DNA of 64,000 nucleotides from Merluccius polli. Taxonomy: Eukaryota > Chordata > Actinopteri > Gadiformes > Merlucciidae. The first letter of the stretch is position 1; each line of letters begins with the position of its first letter. The position numbers and the translations under genes were made by a program. The notes under the pieces were generated by a model that was given only the letters and a program-made list of their open reading frames with translations, was not told where the DNA came from and did not search any database. Below are positions 33,429 through 44,356 of the stretch, piece by piece. The stretch covers positions 269,501 through 333,500 of the forward strand of contig JAOPHQ010002278.1 in the NCBI GenBank assembly GCA_030340625.1, given 5' to 3'.

Positions 33429-36400
33429 CACCCCCACCCTCGGCAGCAAGCCGGGGGTCCCTTGGGTTAGCCCTAGGCAGGTGCCCCTCCGGGATAGGGC
33501 GTCCGCATTGGCGTGGTCCCGTCCTGGCCGATGGACCACCTGGAAACTGTAGTCCTGTAGCGCCAGGAACCAGCGGGTCACTCTGGCATTGGTGTCTTTG
33601 GCCGACGCCATCCATTTCAGGGGTGCGTGGTCTGTGACGAGGGTAAAGTGGCGTCCGAGGAGGTAATACCGGAGTTTCTCCAGGGACCACTTGATGGCCA
33701 GCGCTTCCTTCTCTACCGTCGAGTAGGCCCTCTCACTGGCCAGGAGTTTGCGGCTGATGAAGGTCACCGGGTGCTCCTCTCCTGACCTGACCTGGGACAA
33801 CACCGCTCCCAGCCCCACCTCGGATGCGTCTGTGTGGACCACAAAAGGCAGGTCAAAGTCCGGGGTGATGAGCAGTGGTTCTGTGCAGAGGGCCTGCCGT
33901 AGGCGTGAGAAGGCCTCCTCGGCCTCCTCTGACCACTCCACTCGGTCGGGTAGAGACCTCCGCGTCAACTCATGGAGGGGGCTGGCCAGAGTTGCGAACT
34001 GGGGAATGAATCTTTGATAGTACCCGACGAGCCCCAGGAAGGACTTCACCTGTTTTTTTGTTTTCGGCCTGGGCCAGGTCCGGATGCTCTGTACCTTGTC
34101 CTCTTGGGGCTTTACGTTGCCCCTCCCGACTCGATATCCCAGATAGGAGGCCTCTTCCAGGCCCAGGTGGCACTTTTTTGGGTTGGCTGTGAGTCCGGCG
34201 TCCCGGAGCGCTCCCAGGACGGCTCGGAGGTGGTGTAGATGCAGGGTCCAGGTGGTGCTGTGTATCACTATGTCGTCGATGTACGCGGCGGCATATTGTC
34301 TGTGGGCCCGAAGGACCCGGTCCATCATCCTCTGGAAGGTTGCGGGTGCCCCGTGCACCCCAAACGGAAGGACGGTGTATTGGTAGAGCCCGTCTGGGGT
34401 GGCGAATGCCGTCTTCTCCCGGGCCCTCTGTGTGAGGGGAACCTGCCAGTATCCCTTGGTCAGGTCTAGGGTGGATATGAATCGAGCCTGGCCCAGCCTC
34501 TCTATCAGCTCGTCTATCCGGGGCATGGGGTAGGCGTCGAAGGCTGATACCTCGTTCAGCTTCCGGAAGTCGTTACAGAACCGGTAGGTCCCGTCCGGTT
34601 TGGGGACTAGGACCACCGGGCTGGACCAGGCACTGTGGGACTCTTCTATGACTCCCATCTGCAGCATGCTCGCGACCTCCGCCCTAATGGCGGCGCGCCG
34701 TGCTTCCGGAATGCGGTAGGGGCGTAGGCGGACTCTGGCCCCCGGTTCCGTCCGGATGTCGTGGCTAGCCGTTGTGGTCCGACCGGGTCGCTCGGAGAAG
34801 ACGTCAAGGTGCTGGAGTACCACCGCCCTCGTGTCCTGGACCTGGCTCGGGCTCAGTGCCTCCCCCACTGGTACCTCGGGAAAGGGCAGTCGAGCGGACA
34901 GGGTCAGGAGAGCCGGGTCCCGCGGGCCGGTCAGCGGCTGCCACCGCTTCAGCAGGTTGATGTGGTAGAGCTGGATGGCCTTGCGTCTTCCCGGTTGCCG
35001 CACCCGGTAATTGACGTCGCCGACCCGGTCGATAATGTCATATGGCCCCTGCCACTTGGCCAGGAACTTGCATTCCGAGGTGGGGACGAGGACGAGCACC
35101 TGGTCCCCCGGGTTGAAGGTGCGCAGTTGGGCCCCTCGGTTGTACACCCGGGTTTGGGCTTGTTGGGCTCGTCCGAGGTGTTCCCGGACCACGGGCCAAA
35201 TCTGTGCCATCCGGCCCCGCACCTGCTCGACGTGCTCGATGACGGTGCGGTGGGGGGATGGTCGGCTCTCCCAGGCGTCCCGGGCTATGTCGAGGAGTCC
35301 CCTCGGTCGTCTGCCGTACAGTAGCTCGAAGGGTGAGAAGCCCGTGGAGGCCTGGGGTACTTCTCGGATGGCAAACAGGACGTGTGGAAGCAGTTGGTCC
35401 CAGTTTTTCCCATCCACTTCCATGACCTTCTTCAGCATGGTTTTCAACGTCTTATTGAACCTCTCCACCAGTCCGTCGGTCTGGGGGTGGTAGACGGAGG
35501 TCCGTATGTGGCGGATCTGCAACAGACTAAGGAGGTCTTTTAACACCCGGGACATGAAACAAGAGCCTTGATCTGTCAGTATTTCTCGGACTATCCCCAC
35601 CCGGCTAAATAGAATCATTAGTTCCCTTGCCACTGCCTTGGCGGTGGCGGCGCGGAGGGGGACAGCCTCGGGGTAGCGGGTTGCGTAGTCTACCATGACT
35701 AAGATGTATCGGTGGCCTCGGCTAGTTCTGGGGAGGGGGCCCACAATGTCTAAGCCCAGCCTGTCGAACGGGACTTCTATCAATGGCATGGGAATGAGGG
35801 GGTTCCGTACTGAGGGCCTCGGGGCCGTGCGTTGGCATTCGGGACAGGCCCGGCAGTAATCCTCAACATTCTTTTTCACCCCTGGCCAGTAAAACCTATC
35901 CAGTATTCTGTCCCTCGTCTTGTCCATCCCCAGATGAGCCCCCAGGAGGTGGGTGTGCGCCATGTACAGGATTTTGCTCACATATGTCCTTGGAACCACC
36001 AATTGTTCCACCTCCTCGCCCCCCCTCTGTACTACCCTATATAGTAACCCCCCCCGGGTACTAAAGTGTGGGTATTGCCGGCTACTCACCGAGTCCCGTG
36101 ATACGCCCTCGTGGACTTGTACATGTCCCCAGGCGTGTCTGAGGGCGTCGTCTTCCAGCTGGGCGGTGGCGAACCGACCTCCCCGGTCCTCACCTCCCTC
36201 GATGGCCAGGGGGAAGTCTGAGAATTCGGTGAGGGGCGGGCTCTCTCTCTCCTCGGGTGGGGGTGTCTGCTCGGAGGCGGTCATCGTGTCCGGCGTCCCC
36301 TGGGGCAGGGAGTCCGTGGATGAGGCGTGTGGCGGGCGGACCTCCTCGCTCGTGGGTCGGTCGGGGGACCCTTCGGCCTCGGAGTCGGACCGGGACGGTG

Positions 36401-37682
36401 TGGGGCGTCCTGCCATATAGGCGGACCGGCTACGCAGCCGGCGGGGTCTGGTCCGGGGTTGTCGGGGGTGGGGTAGCCCTAGCTCAGCCCCAAACAGTTT
36501 TTTAAAAATGGGGCAGTCCTGTCCGATCAACAGGGGTACGGGAAGGTTCGGCACCACCCCGGCTAGGATCGTGAAGGTCCCCTTCGGGGTTCGTACGGTG
36601 ATCCGACTGGTAGCGTAGGTCTCTGTCTGACCGTGGATGCAGCCCACGTCGACTCCCTGTCCGTGAGGTCCGTCGGCCAGACCGGGTCGGATCAGGGTGA
36701 CCATGCTCCCTGAATCGAGGAGGGCATGGGTGTCGTGTCGGCCCACCCGTACCGGCAGGCTTGGGGATACGGTGCCCTCGTGTGCCCAGCAAGTGGTCCG
36801 GAGACAGGCTCCTCCCCTCTGGTCTGTAGGACCTGCCGTGGGCATCGACACATCCCCTGCTCCGGGACAATGGCGTGCCAGGTGACCCTTCTGTCCACAA
36901 GTGTAGCACCTCCACTCCTCTCTTGGCGCCTGCGGGCCCGGGCCTCGGCGGACCCCGGGGTTCTGATACGGGTAGGCTGGGGCACGGAAGGGTGGCGCCC
37001 GTACGCGCTGGGTCTCCGCCACCCGTCCGCGTCGCTCGGGTCGCGTCTCGTCCCCTCCCGGCGCCGGGGCGGTTCCTCCGCACAGCCGCTGGGTAACCTG
37101 GTGGTTCTCCAGGAGCTCGACGAGGTCGTTCACCGTCCGGGGTTGGTTCCCGGAGGCCCAGCGTTTGGCCCCGGGGGGTAGGGATCGGATGCAGCGGTCT
37201 ATCACGAGCCGGTCCAGCAGCGGGGGTCCATCTCCTTCCATGAGCCACCGCTCCGCTAGGCGGACGAGGTGCGAGACCTGGCCTCTCACCGAGCCGAGCG
37301 GGTCGTACGTCCAGTCATGGTAGCGCTGCGCTTGGGCGGGTAGGCTGTGACCATAGTGCGCGAGGATGGCCTGTTTGAGCGTGGGATAATGCCCCGCCCG
37401 GAGGGGCGTGAGATCCCGGTAGGCTCGTTGTGCTTCCCCGGTCAGGAAGGGCGCTAGGATGTGGCCCCACTGGTCTGCTGGCCACTGCTCCCGATCGGCT
37501 GTCCGCTCGAATATCTCGAGGTACGCCTCCACGTCATCCTCCGGACCCATTTTCGTTAGCCGCTTCGTGGGGGCGGCGTAGGCTGGTTCCCGACCAAGCT
37601 GCTCGGCCATCCGGACCATACATCTCCTCAACACCTCAATCTCCTCGTCTCTCGTTGCGGGCTGTCCTGCCGGCTGCATCAT
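33237..37682 (-). CDS. Gmr1-type Gag-Pol polyprotein, 1,481 aa
   Basis: A single open frame encodes all retrotransposon functions. Gag/capsid covers about residues 40-205. A zinc knuckle (CYTCGQKGHLARHC) is at 259-272. The aspartic protease has DSGS at 323-326. Integrase follows, with zinc-binding His576/583 region and Cys613/616, and catalytic Asp645, Asp704 and Glu740 (35 residues between the last two). A GPY motif (KWQGPYDII) is near 880. RT comes only after this, with FCNDFRKLNE near 1,035 and YIDD at 1,134-1,137. RNase H is near 1,281-1,400 (HTDASEVGLGAVL, TDHAPLKW, ANADALSRR). The PR-IN-RT-RH order is like Ty1/copia, but the RT and IN motifs are Ty3-like, which defines Gmr1 elements. 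The last ~64 residues are encoded within the 3' LTR. No internal stop or frameshift is present. It is antisense to the TRIM gene. Confidence 0.94.
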   Translation of the reverse strand: MMQPAGQPATRDEEIEVLRRCMVRMAEQLGREPAYAAPTKRLTKMGPEDDVEAYLEIFERTADREQWPADQWGHILAPFLTGEAQRAYRDLTPLRAGHYPTLKQAILAHYGHSLPAQAQRYHDWTYDPLGSVRGQVSHLVRLAERWLMEGDGPPLLDRLVIDRCIRSLPPGAKRWASGNQPRTVNDLVELLENHQVTQRLCGGTAPAPGGDETRPERRGRVAETQRVRAPPFRAPAYPYQNPGVRRGPGPQAPREEWRCYTCGQKGHLARHCPGAGDVSMPTAGPTDQRGGACLRTTCWAHEGTVSPSLPVRVGRHDTHALLDSGSMVTLIRPGLADGPHGQGVDVGCIHGQTETYATSRITVRTPKGTFTILAGVVPNLPVPLLIGQDCPIFKKLFGAELGLPHPRQPRTRPRRLRSRSAYMAGRPTPSRSDSEAEGSPDRPTSEEVRPPHASSTDSLPQGTPDTMTASEQTPPPEERESPPLTEFSDFPLAIEGGEDRGGRFATAQLEDDALRHAWGHVQVHEGVSRDSVSSRQYPHFSTRGGLLYRVVQRGGEEVEQLVVPRTYVSKILYMAHTHLLGAHLGMDKTRDRILDRFYWPGVKKNVEDYCRACPECQRTAPRPSVRNPLIPMPLIEVPFDRLGLDIVGPLPRTSRGHRYILVMVDYATRYPEAVPLRAATAKAVARELMILFSRVGIVREILTDQGSCFMSRVLKDLLSLLQIRHIRTSVYHPQTDGLVERFNKTLKTMLKKVMEVDGKNWDQLLPHVLFAIREVPQASTGFSPFELLYGRRPRGLLDIARDAWESRPSPHRTVIEHVEQVRGRMAQIWPVVREHLGRAQQAQTRVYNRGAQLRTFNPGDQVLVLVPTSECKFLAKWQGPYDIIDRVGDVNYRVRQPGRRKAIQLYHINLLKRWQPLTGPRDPALLTLSARLPFPEVPVGEALSPSQVQDTRAVVLQHLDVFSERPGRTTTASHDIRTEPGARVRLRPYRIPEARRAAIRAEVASMLQMGVIEESHSAWSSPVVLVPKPDGTYRFCNDFRKLNEVSAFDAYPMPRIDELIERLGQARFISTLDLTKGYWQVPLTQRAREKTAFATPDGLYQYTVLPFGVHGAPATFQRMMDRVLRAHRQYAAAYIDDIVIHSTTWTLHLHHLRAVLGALRDAGLTANPKKCHLGLEEASYLGYRVGRGNVKPQEDKVQSIRTWPRPKTKKQVKSFLGLVGYYQRFIPQFATLASPLHELTRRSLPDRVEWSEEAEEAFSRLRQALCTEPLLITPDFDLPFVVHTDASEVGLGAVLSQVRSGEEHPVTFISRKLLASERAYSTVEKEALAIKWSLEKLRYYLLGRHFTLVTDHAPLKWMASAKDTNARVTRWFLALQDYSFQVVHRPGRDHANADALSRRGTCLGLTQGTPGLLPRVGVCGNPTLTGADDPHQRPERPPLRGQVVRGRYMPLSAAALDDTSSRPRRSGGLRSPGGGETGEGI
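33429..33442 (-). other. Polypurine tract of the Gmr1-type element
   Basis: Read on the minus strand, GAGGGTGGGGGTG lies directly before the 3' LTR start TGTGGCAACC. This is the expected place for the plus-strand primer. Confidence 0.65.
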
Positions 37683-37711
37683 GTTCTGGGTTGGGGTTCG
37701 TCAAGGGATCG

Positions 37712-37733
37712 CGTTGCCCGCATCCTCCACCAC
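37712..37733 (-). other. Primer-binding site candidate of the Gmr1-type element
   Basis: On the minus strand, TGGTGGAGGATGCGGGCAA follows the 5' LTR end (GCCACA) after one base. The TGG start fits pairing to a tRNA 3' CCA end. Which tRNA cannot be told from the window. Confidence 0.55.
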
Positions 37734-38264
37734 TGTGGCAACCCCAATCGTCAGCCGGGTAGGGTCCCGGGAAAAATGCTAGGAAACAAGGTGGCTGGGC
37801 AACGGGTGGCGTTTATTGCTGGCAGCACAAAAGGAAAAATCAAAGAACAACTCAGGTACTGCCCCAGCGGGGTAGACAAACAAAAGGAATGTGCCTCGGA
37901 TCCTGGTCCGTTCGGAAGGGCGGCGTGGAGCTCGCTCCCGGCTTCCCGCCGCTCAGCACTGTGGGTTGAGAGAGAGGCAAAAAAAAGGCGTTTAATGCGC
38001 TCTCCGATCGTACCCCCCACCGCGTCCGTCTTCCACTCGACTTTTTCCTCCCCCTCCTCTCCGGGCCCGGCCCTTAAATCCCCTCGCCCGTCTCCCCCCC
38101 CCAGGTGATCGCAATCCCCCTGATCGTCTGGGTCGGCTCGATGTGTCATCCAGCGCCGCCGCGCTGAGCGGCATATATCTCCCGCGGACTACTTGTCCGC
38201 GGAGAGGGGGCCGCTCCGGGCGTTGGTGCGGATCGTCAGCGCCAGTCAGCGTGGGGTTGCCACA
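37734..38264 (-). repeat. 5' LTR of the Gmr1-type element
   Basis: 531 bp, the same as 32,897-33,428 except for one fewer C in the poly-C run near 38,093. Confidence 0.93.
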
Positions 38265-38759
38265 GGTGATATCAGTACTAACAATCATAACAACAACAAC
38301 AATAATAACAATAATATACTAATAATAGATAATTGTGTGTGTATGAACCAGTTCTATGGTATTAACACTTCATTGAGCTCAGTTTGTGAGCTTAGTTTGT
38401 TCAGTTGATTACAATGTACAGTATGTGTATTGGAACCTTTTAAAAGTTTAATATCTTGAAAAGTATGCAAAGTTTTGCTTCAATATTTCATATGATCAAT
38501 CAGCTCATCATCAATATGTGTAAGTAGTATAGTGTATATGTATAGTGTAAATATTATGGGAGTAGATGCAGTTCATACATTTTTCTAGGTTTCAATGTTT
38601 TGACTAAGACAGCGACTCACACACACATGGGATTTGAATTAACTTTATCTTGAATTATATTAAAAACTATATGCACTATTGCTTATAAAATTCATAGCAC
38701 ACTATTCCACTATAGTACCTATCATAGGAGATATGTCATTCCATTATAATGTTTGTGTA

Positions 38760-38802
<43 letters not shown>

Positions 38803-38994
38803 GTTGGGTCGGTGTACAAACAGTCAAACCGGTTCGACATTAAGCCAAACACCGGACCGGACCGGTGTACCGAATGTGACCACTAGGTATCAGACTTGAC
38901 TCTTAAGTCACCGACCCTGTGGTCCACTAAAGAAGGAGAAGAGAGGATAGAGATCAACACTCAACCACTCAGTGACCATCGGGTTTTTATTTCC
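38265..38994 (+). other. Intron of TRIM gene B, middle part
   Basis: It continues the TRIM intron (matching 12,700-13,400), with a GAT repeat at about 38,761-38,803. No gene is seen. Confidence 0.7.
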
Positions 38995-39435
38995 TATTCG
39001 GCTTTTAAGTCGCTACGTCATAATTCTATATCCGGGTCCAAGCCGCAGCCGGGCCTGATTTGGCCCGACTGATCTACAAGTAAAAATGCCACAGTGTTGT
39101 GTACCGCTGTTTGAACAGATCAGAGGCCAATACAAATGGCGAGGAAAAACTGTCATTCTTTCGTTTCCCAGTCCATGAGAAAGAGAAGAGGAGATGGCAG
39201 AAATTAATAAGGTTAAAAAACAAACCAGCCCTTCAATACGGAATATCGTAAGTGACAATGAGTCTGTATGATAACATGAATGAGAGGGGACTGACTTACT
39301 GAAATCGTGTGCGTAGTAGACTGTAGAAACCTTTGTCACTTCACCACTCACTTCACCCTGGCTGACGAGAATGAGTAAACGCCGCCCTCCTGTTGCTCCT
39401 CCCCAATCCCGTCCCGCCCCCTACGCGGATGGATG

Positions 39436-39483
<48 letters not shown>

Positions 39484-39670
39484 TTTATACATTGGCTACC
39501 TGTACAGTTCATGGACAGTAAAGTGAATCTAATCTAATCAGACATCCCATAATTAACTAGATTAGATTAACTAGCCCTAGATTTAGAGTGTTTGTTAACT
39601 GCTGCACTGCTCTACACTACGCGGCTTGGACCCGGACGTCGTGTGTGACGTCAGACTTAAAAGCCGAATA
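38995..39670 (+). mobile_element. TIR element with a broken THAP-like domain
   Basis: The ends TTCGGCTTTTAAGTC and GACTTAAAAGCCGAA are perfect inverted repeats flanked by TA. A second inverted pair (CCGGGTCCAAGCCG and CGGCTTGGACCCGG) lies inside, so the terminal repeats are about 47 bp and imperfect. At 39,086 an ATG opens MPQCCVPLFEQIRG and GKTVILSFP. After a frameshift the sequence continues as HEKEKRRWQKLIR, resembling the C2CH zinc-finger THAP domain of P-type and ISL2EU-type transposases. The second zinc Cys is not evident. A GATA microsatellite lies at about 39,427-39,483. Probably a non-autonomous relic. Confidence 0.65.
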
Positions 39671-39924
39671 AACATCAACTAGGCAAGGCAAGGCAAGGCA
39701 GCTTTATTTATATAGCGCATTTCATACACAATGGCAACTCAATGCGCTTTACATAAAACAATAAGAATTGAAATAAAAATTTTAAAAAAATAAAATAAAA
39801 TAAAAAAATAAAAACAACTACAGAAGAATAGAAAGACATACAATACTATAAGAGCAGCATAAAATCATAATTTAGAAGGACATAGTGCAGTTAAAATTTA
39901 CAATTTAAAGTGCTTTGAACAAGC

Positions 39925-42900
39925 TCAATCATAAGCACAGGAGAAGAGAAGTGTTTTTAACCTGGATTTAAATATGTTCACAGTTGGGGCTGATTTCAGT
40001 TCAGCTGGTAGTTTGTTCCAGTTTTGTGCAGCATAACAGCTAAAAGCTGCTTCACCATGTTTAGTTTGAACTCTGGGCTTCACTATCTGACCTAAGTCAG
40101 TAGATCTCAGAGCCCTACTGGGTTTGTATTCTACTAAGATGTCATTCATGTATTCTGGACCTAAACCATTCAGTGATTTGTAGACCAGTAGCAGAACTTT
40201 AAAGTCTATTCTATAGCTGACTGGGAGCCAGTGTAAAGACTTTAGGACTGGAGTAATGTGCTCTGATCTCTTTGTTCCGGTTAAAACTCGAGCTGCTGCA
40301 TTCTGAATGAGCTGCAGCTGTTTAATGCTTTTTTGTGGGAGTCCAGTCAGAAGACCGTTACAGTAGTCGAGTCTACTGGAGATAAAAGCATGAATCAACT
40401 TCTCCTGGTCTGTTTGAGACATAAAACCCTTTACTCTGGATATGTTCTTAAGCTGATAGAAGGCTGTTTTGGTGATGGATTTGATATGACTGCTGAAGGT
40501 CAAATCTGAGTCTATCAGCACGCCAAGGTTTCTGACTTGGTCCCTAGTTTTTAGAGAGAGTGACTCGAGATGTTTACTGACGGCAATCCTCTTCTCTTTA
40601 TTGCCAAAAACAATTACCTCAGTTTTGTCCTGGTTTAATTGAAGGAAATTTTGGTTCATCCAATTTGTTACTTGCTCTAAACAGTGACACAATGACTGTA
40701 TTGGACTGTAGTCATCTGAGGACAGTGCTATGTATATCTGCGTGTCATCTGCATAACTGTGATAGTCTACATTAGAGTTCTGCAGAACTTGACCCAAAGG
40801 CAGCATATATAGACTGAACAGAAGGGGTCCAAGAACTGACCCCTGAGGAACTCCACATGTCATAGCCTTTCGATTGGATTCATAACTTCCAATGGTCACA
40901 AAATAACTCCGCTCTTCCAAGTAGGACCTAAACCATTCTAGGACTGTTCCGCTGAGTCCTGCCCAAGTTTCCAACCTGTTCAACAATATACTGTGATCCA
41001 CAGTGTCAAATGCAGCACTGAGATCGAACAGGACCAGAACTGACACCTTGCCTGAGTCAGTGTTTAACCTAATATCATTTAACACTCTAATAAGAGCTGT
41101 TTCTGTACTGTGGTGAGGTCGGAAGCCTGATTGAAATTTGTCAAAGAGGCCACTGGAAGTCAAGAAATTGCTGAGTTGATTAAAAACCACTTTCTCAACG
41201 ATCTTGGCTATAAAAGGAAGATTTGAGATAGGTCTGTAGTTGGTTAACATGGAAGCATCCAGCGATCTCTTTTTTAAGAGTGGCTTAATGGCAGCTACTT
41301 TTAGGGATTTAGGAAACGTGCCCGATTGAAGTGAGCTATTTAGTATTTGTCGCAAATCTATTTGGACAGAGTTCACAATAGTTTTAAAAAAGTCTGATGG
41401 CATTGTGTCAAGACAGCATGTTGATGGTTTTAGATGCTGAACTGTTTCCTCTATGGCTTTTTGGTCAACTGTATTAAATTCTGACATCGCAGTTGAGTTA
41501 TTCCTGGGAGGTCTTAGGGATTGCGTTATTTTATTGTTTTGTTGATTTGTGTTAATATTTAACCTTACGGACTGGATTTTTTCACTGAAAAAGCAAGCAA
41601 ATTCATTGCATTTTGCTGTGGAAAGGAGTTCTGGAACTATCTGTTTAGGGGGGTTTGTCAGCTTATCAACCATAGCAAATAGAGTGCGAGTGTTGTTGAT
41701 GTTCTTATTAATAATTTCAGAAAAGTGTCGCTGTCTAGCCTCGAGTAACTCATAGTTAAAATTACAAAGACTTATTTTGTAGAGGTCATGGTGAATTTGG
41801 AGTTTAGTTTTTCTCCACTTACACTCTGCTTTCCTGCATTCTGTTTTTAAAGCCTTTACCATCATAGTGTTCCTCCATGGTGTTTTCTTTCTGATCAAGG
41901 TTGTCTTAGTTTTAATAGGTGCAACAGCATCCATGACATTTGAGATTTTCCAGTTAAATTTATCTAGGAGTTCATCAACGGACTCTGCACTCACAGTTGG
42001 TGACATAGCTATAGCCTCCATAAACTTTGCACTGGTATTCTCATTTATGTACCTTCTCTTAACAGACACAGAGGTTAACTGAACATTTGGAATGATCTGT
42101 AAGTCAAAGAACACACAGAAATGATCAGAAAGAGCCAAGTCCTTAACATCAACAGAAGAAATGTTAACACCTTTAGAGATAACCAGATCCAGAGTGTGGC
42201 CTCGAGTGTGTGTGGGCCCTTTCACATGTTGCAAGAGGCCAAAAGTGTCAAGTAGAGCAGAGAGTTCTTTGGCATTACTGTCCATGTTATTGTCTACGTG
42301 AATGTTAAAATCCCCTGTTATGATAAAAAAGTTGTAATCAATGCAGATAACTGACAGCAGTTCAGCAAACTCATCAATGTATCTTGGAGGTCTATAAATG
42401 ATTAAAAAAATGATTTTTGGAACACCTTTTAGTAAAAAACAGAGATATTCAAAAGAGCTAAAATCACCGTAACGTAATTTCCTTGCACTGAAATACAGAT
42501 TTAAATATGGCAGCAACTCCCCCGCCTTTCTTACCAGTTCGACACTTGTTCATAAAACTGAAATTTGTTGGTGCTGCCTCATTGAGAATAGCACAACAGC
42601 TACCTTCAGTCAGCCATGTTTCACTAAGAAGTAAAAAATCTAGATCATAGGTCATAATGACGTCATTAACTAACAGTGATTTGTTGACTAGTGATCTGAT
42701 ATTGAGTAGAGCTAATCTTGTGGAGATAGCAGGAGACACTGGTATATTTCGAGGTTGACATGCTATACTTAATAAATTGGCAGATTTACCCTTTTTATTT
42801 CTCACCAGTTTAACCTTTTTTCTGTTACCTGTCATCACAGGGATTGAGAAGGCTATCTGAACTCCATAGGGCCCTGACTTTTCCTGGGGGAGAACATTAT

Positions 42901-42931
42901 TGGTATCAGTATTGCAGCCTGGACCCGGCAC
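39925..42931 (-). pseudogene. LINE ORF2: endonuclease and reverse transcriptase, frameshifted
   Basis: The N-terminal endonuclease part (RLALLNIRSLVNKS, LLLSETWL) is in one frame (42,931 to about 42,470). The rest (GDFNIHVDN, LALSDHFCVFFD) is in another, so one frameshift near 42,470-42,510 splits the endonuclease. RT then reads without stops to 39,925, with LLKKRSLDASMLTNYRPIS, FDLSAAFDTVDHSIL, TCGVPQGSVLGPLLF and the catalytic YADD. The C-terminal motif HWLPVSYRIDFKVLLL is typical of the L2/Jockey-like group. Active copies cut the target and copy RNA into DNA at the nick. Confidence 0.9.
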
Positions 42932-43133
42932 GTATCAGTCTGACTCACAGATTATCTGAGTCAGAGGAGGTGGGGGGGCTCTGTGACGTGGGGCTGGACG
43001 AGGAGGGGGATTTAGGGGAGAAAAAATGGGATTTGGACGTGGTGTGAGTTGGAAATCCAGAAAAAGGGGGAATGGGGAATCCGGACTGCGTGGAGAGAAT
43101 GAAAGGCTGGATGGGTATGGAGCCAGTATCCTC

Positions 43134-43847
43134 TCACAACTCAAACAAGCCTTTGAAACTTTTTTTTTTCAGGTTTGAATTATGACAGGATACTGGCTCC
43201 ATAGATGGGGTCCCAGTGGGTGAAAGTTGGGAGTCTCCTGGTGGGGCTGGGGGAGACTCCACTTGTTGGGCTGTTGGGGCTGGGGGAGACTCCTCATGTT
43301 GGGTTGTTGGGGCTGGGGGAAGCTTCTCGTGTTGGGGTAAGGGTGATGACGTTAAAACCTCTCTCTCGGTGTGCTGTCCTTCATGGTCACTCCTTATCTC
43401 AGGCAGTAGTAGTTTTTGTCCAGAAGGCTGTCTTATCTGTTGTTTTGGATTGTCTCGCCTCTTGTCCTTGGCAGGGGCTGCTGGTGACCGACGCAAAAAA
43501 TCAAAAATGTTGTAGCTTAACAGCTGTACTCCTGACTTGTTAAGGCAAAATCCATCTGCCTCAAAAAGGTGTCTGCGTTCCCAAAAAAAATTGAAATTGT
43601 CAATAAAGTTCACTGATTGAGCAACACACGGAGGCGATTTATCTTTACATGAATTATGCCTTGGCTTTGCACAAAGCATTTGTCTGTTAGCCTGCTCCTT
43701 TCCACTGATTTGGGTCATCGGTAGAGTGGTTTCATTCCCATATTGACCATTTACCTCCACGTTGACTTCGAGTCGCAGAATCTTTGTCTCCAGTACTGCT
43801 ATCTTCTGGAGAAGTTTGTAGTAGTCATCCGTGGAAAAGGGAGGCAT
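43134..43847 (-). pseudogene. LINE ORF1 with remnant esterase-like domain
   Basis: 237 residues. It starts with a short coiled coil (YYKLLQKIAVLETKILRLE). After an apparent internal loss, it has VNFIDNFNFFWERRHLFEADG and LNKSGVQLLS, which match the end of the SGNH/esterase-like domain found in ORF1 of L2 and CR1 elements. The usual DGLHPN motif reads DGFCLN, so the catalytic His is gone. A Pro-rich repeat region (HEESPPAPT, QVESPPAPP) follows. Confidence 0.7.
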
Positions 43848-44144
43848 CTTGTTGCTAATTAGCTTAGCTTAGCTGAGCTCCACAAATCCAGTCAGTATAG
43901 TGCAGGCTTATGCTGCTGATAGGCCACACTCATGAAGTAAAAAGGGTTTAAATAATAGTGGTAGCCTTCAGATACTTTCATAAATTAAGCTCCCAGTGAT
44001 TTAGAAGTATCCAGGACCCGCTTTCCATACATTTTGTAGCAAAAGGATAAGATTACAATGGGAAAAAAAAGAAAAGTAAGAAAGTAAGAGCGGAGAGCGA
44101 AGAGCGAAGCGTCTACTCGCGAAGAGCGTTATCTATAGGTACTA

Positions 44145-44356
44145 AACATCATATAATGTTCATCACATGGTCATACTGCTGATTACTAACACAATACAAA
44201 TTGGATCTGGGATACGTTTTGATTTGTCTCTTCATGACAAATGCCGGTTCAGTCGGTTTGCATCAAACAGGTTTAGGCTCATGCACCGGACCGGACCGGA
44301 AAACCGGGAATCGACCCGACCTTCAGCAACCTAATCATGTCTTGTTCTCCCGTCAG
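44145..44356 (+). other. Intron of TRIM gene B, last part
   Basis: The TRIM intron resumes directly after the LINE (AAACATCATATAATG) and ends at the acceptor CTCCCGTCAG (44,356). Confidence 0.75.

Larger units (their letters stand above)
32897..38264 (-). mobile_element. Intact Gmr1-type Ty3/Gypsy retrotransposon
   Basis: This is a complete LTR element of 5,368 bp on the minus strand. The LTRs (32,897-33,428 and 37,734-38,264) look identical by eye apart from one C in a poly-C run. GGTG flanks both sides as a 4-bp target duplication (32,893-32,896 and 38,265-38,268), and the empty site is visible in genes A and C. One uninterrupted gag-pol frame lies between. Integrase comes before reverse transcriptase, the hallmark of the Gmr1 group described from deuterostomes. 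Near-identical LTRs and an open frame mean very recent insertion. Confidence 0.95.
39682..44140 (-). mobile_element. L2-clade LINE, nearly full length
   Basis: Flanked by ACTA on both sides (39,678-39,681 and 44,141-44,144). The 3' end on the minus strand is CGCTATATAAATAAAGC followed by CTTGCC repeats, a tail typical of fish L2-type LINEs. ORF1 and ORF2 follow in order from the right. It inserted antisense in the intron of TRIM gene B. Frameshifts make it inactive in this copy. Confidence 0.88.

Noticed and set aside
34761..35493. Plus-strand open frames across the Gmr1 element
   Set aside because: They are shadows of the GC-rich gag-pol gene on the minus strand and show no domain motifs.
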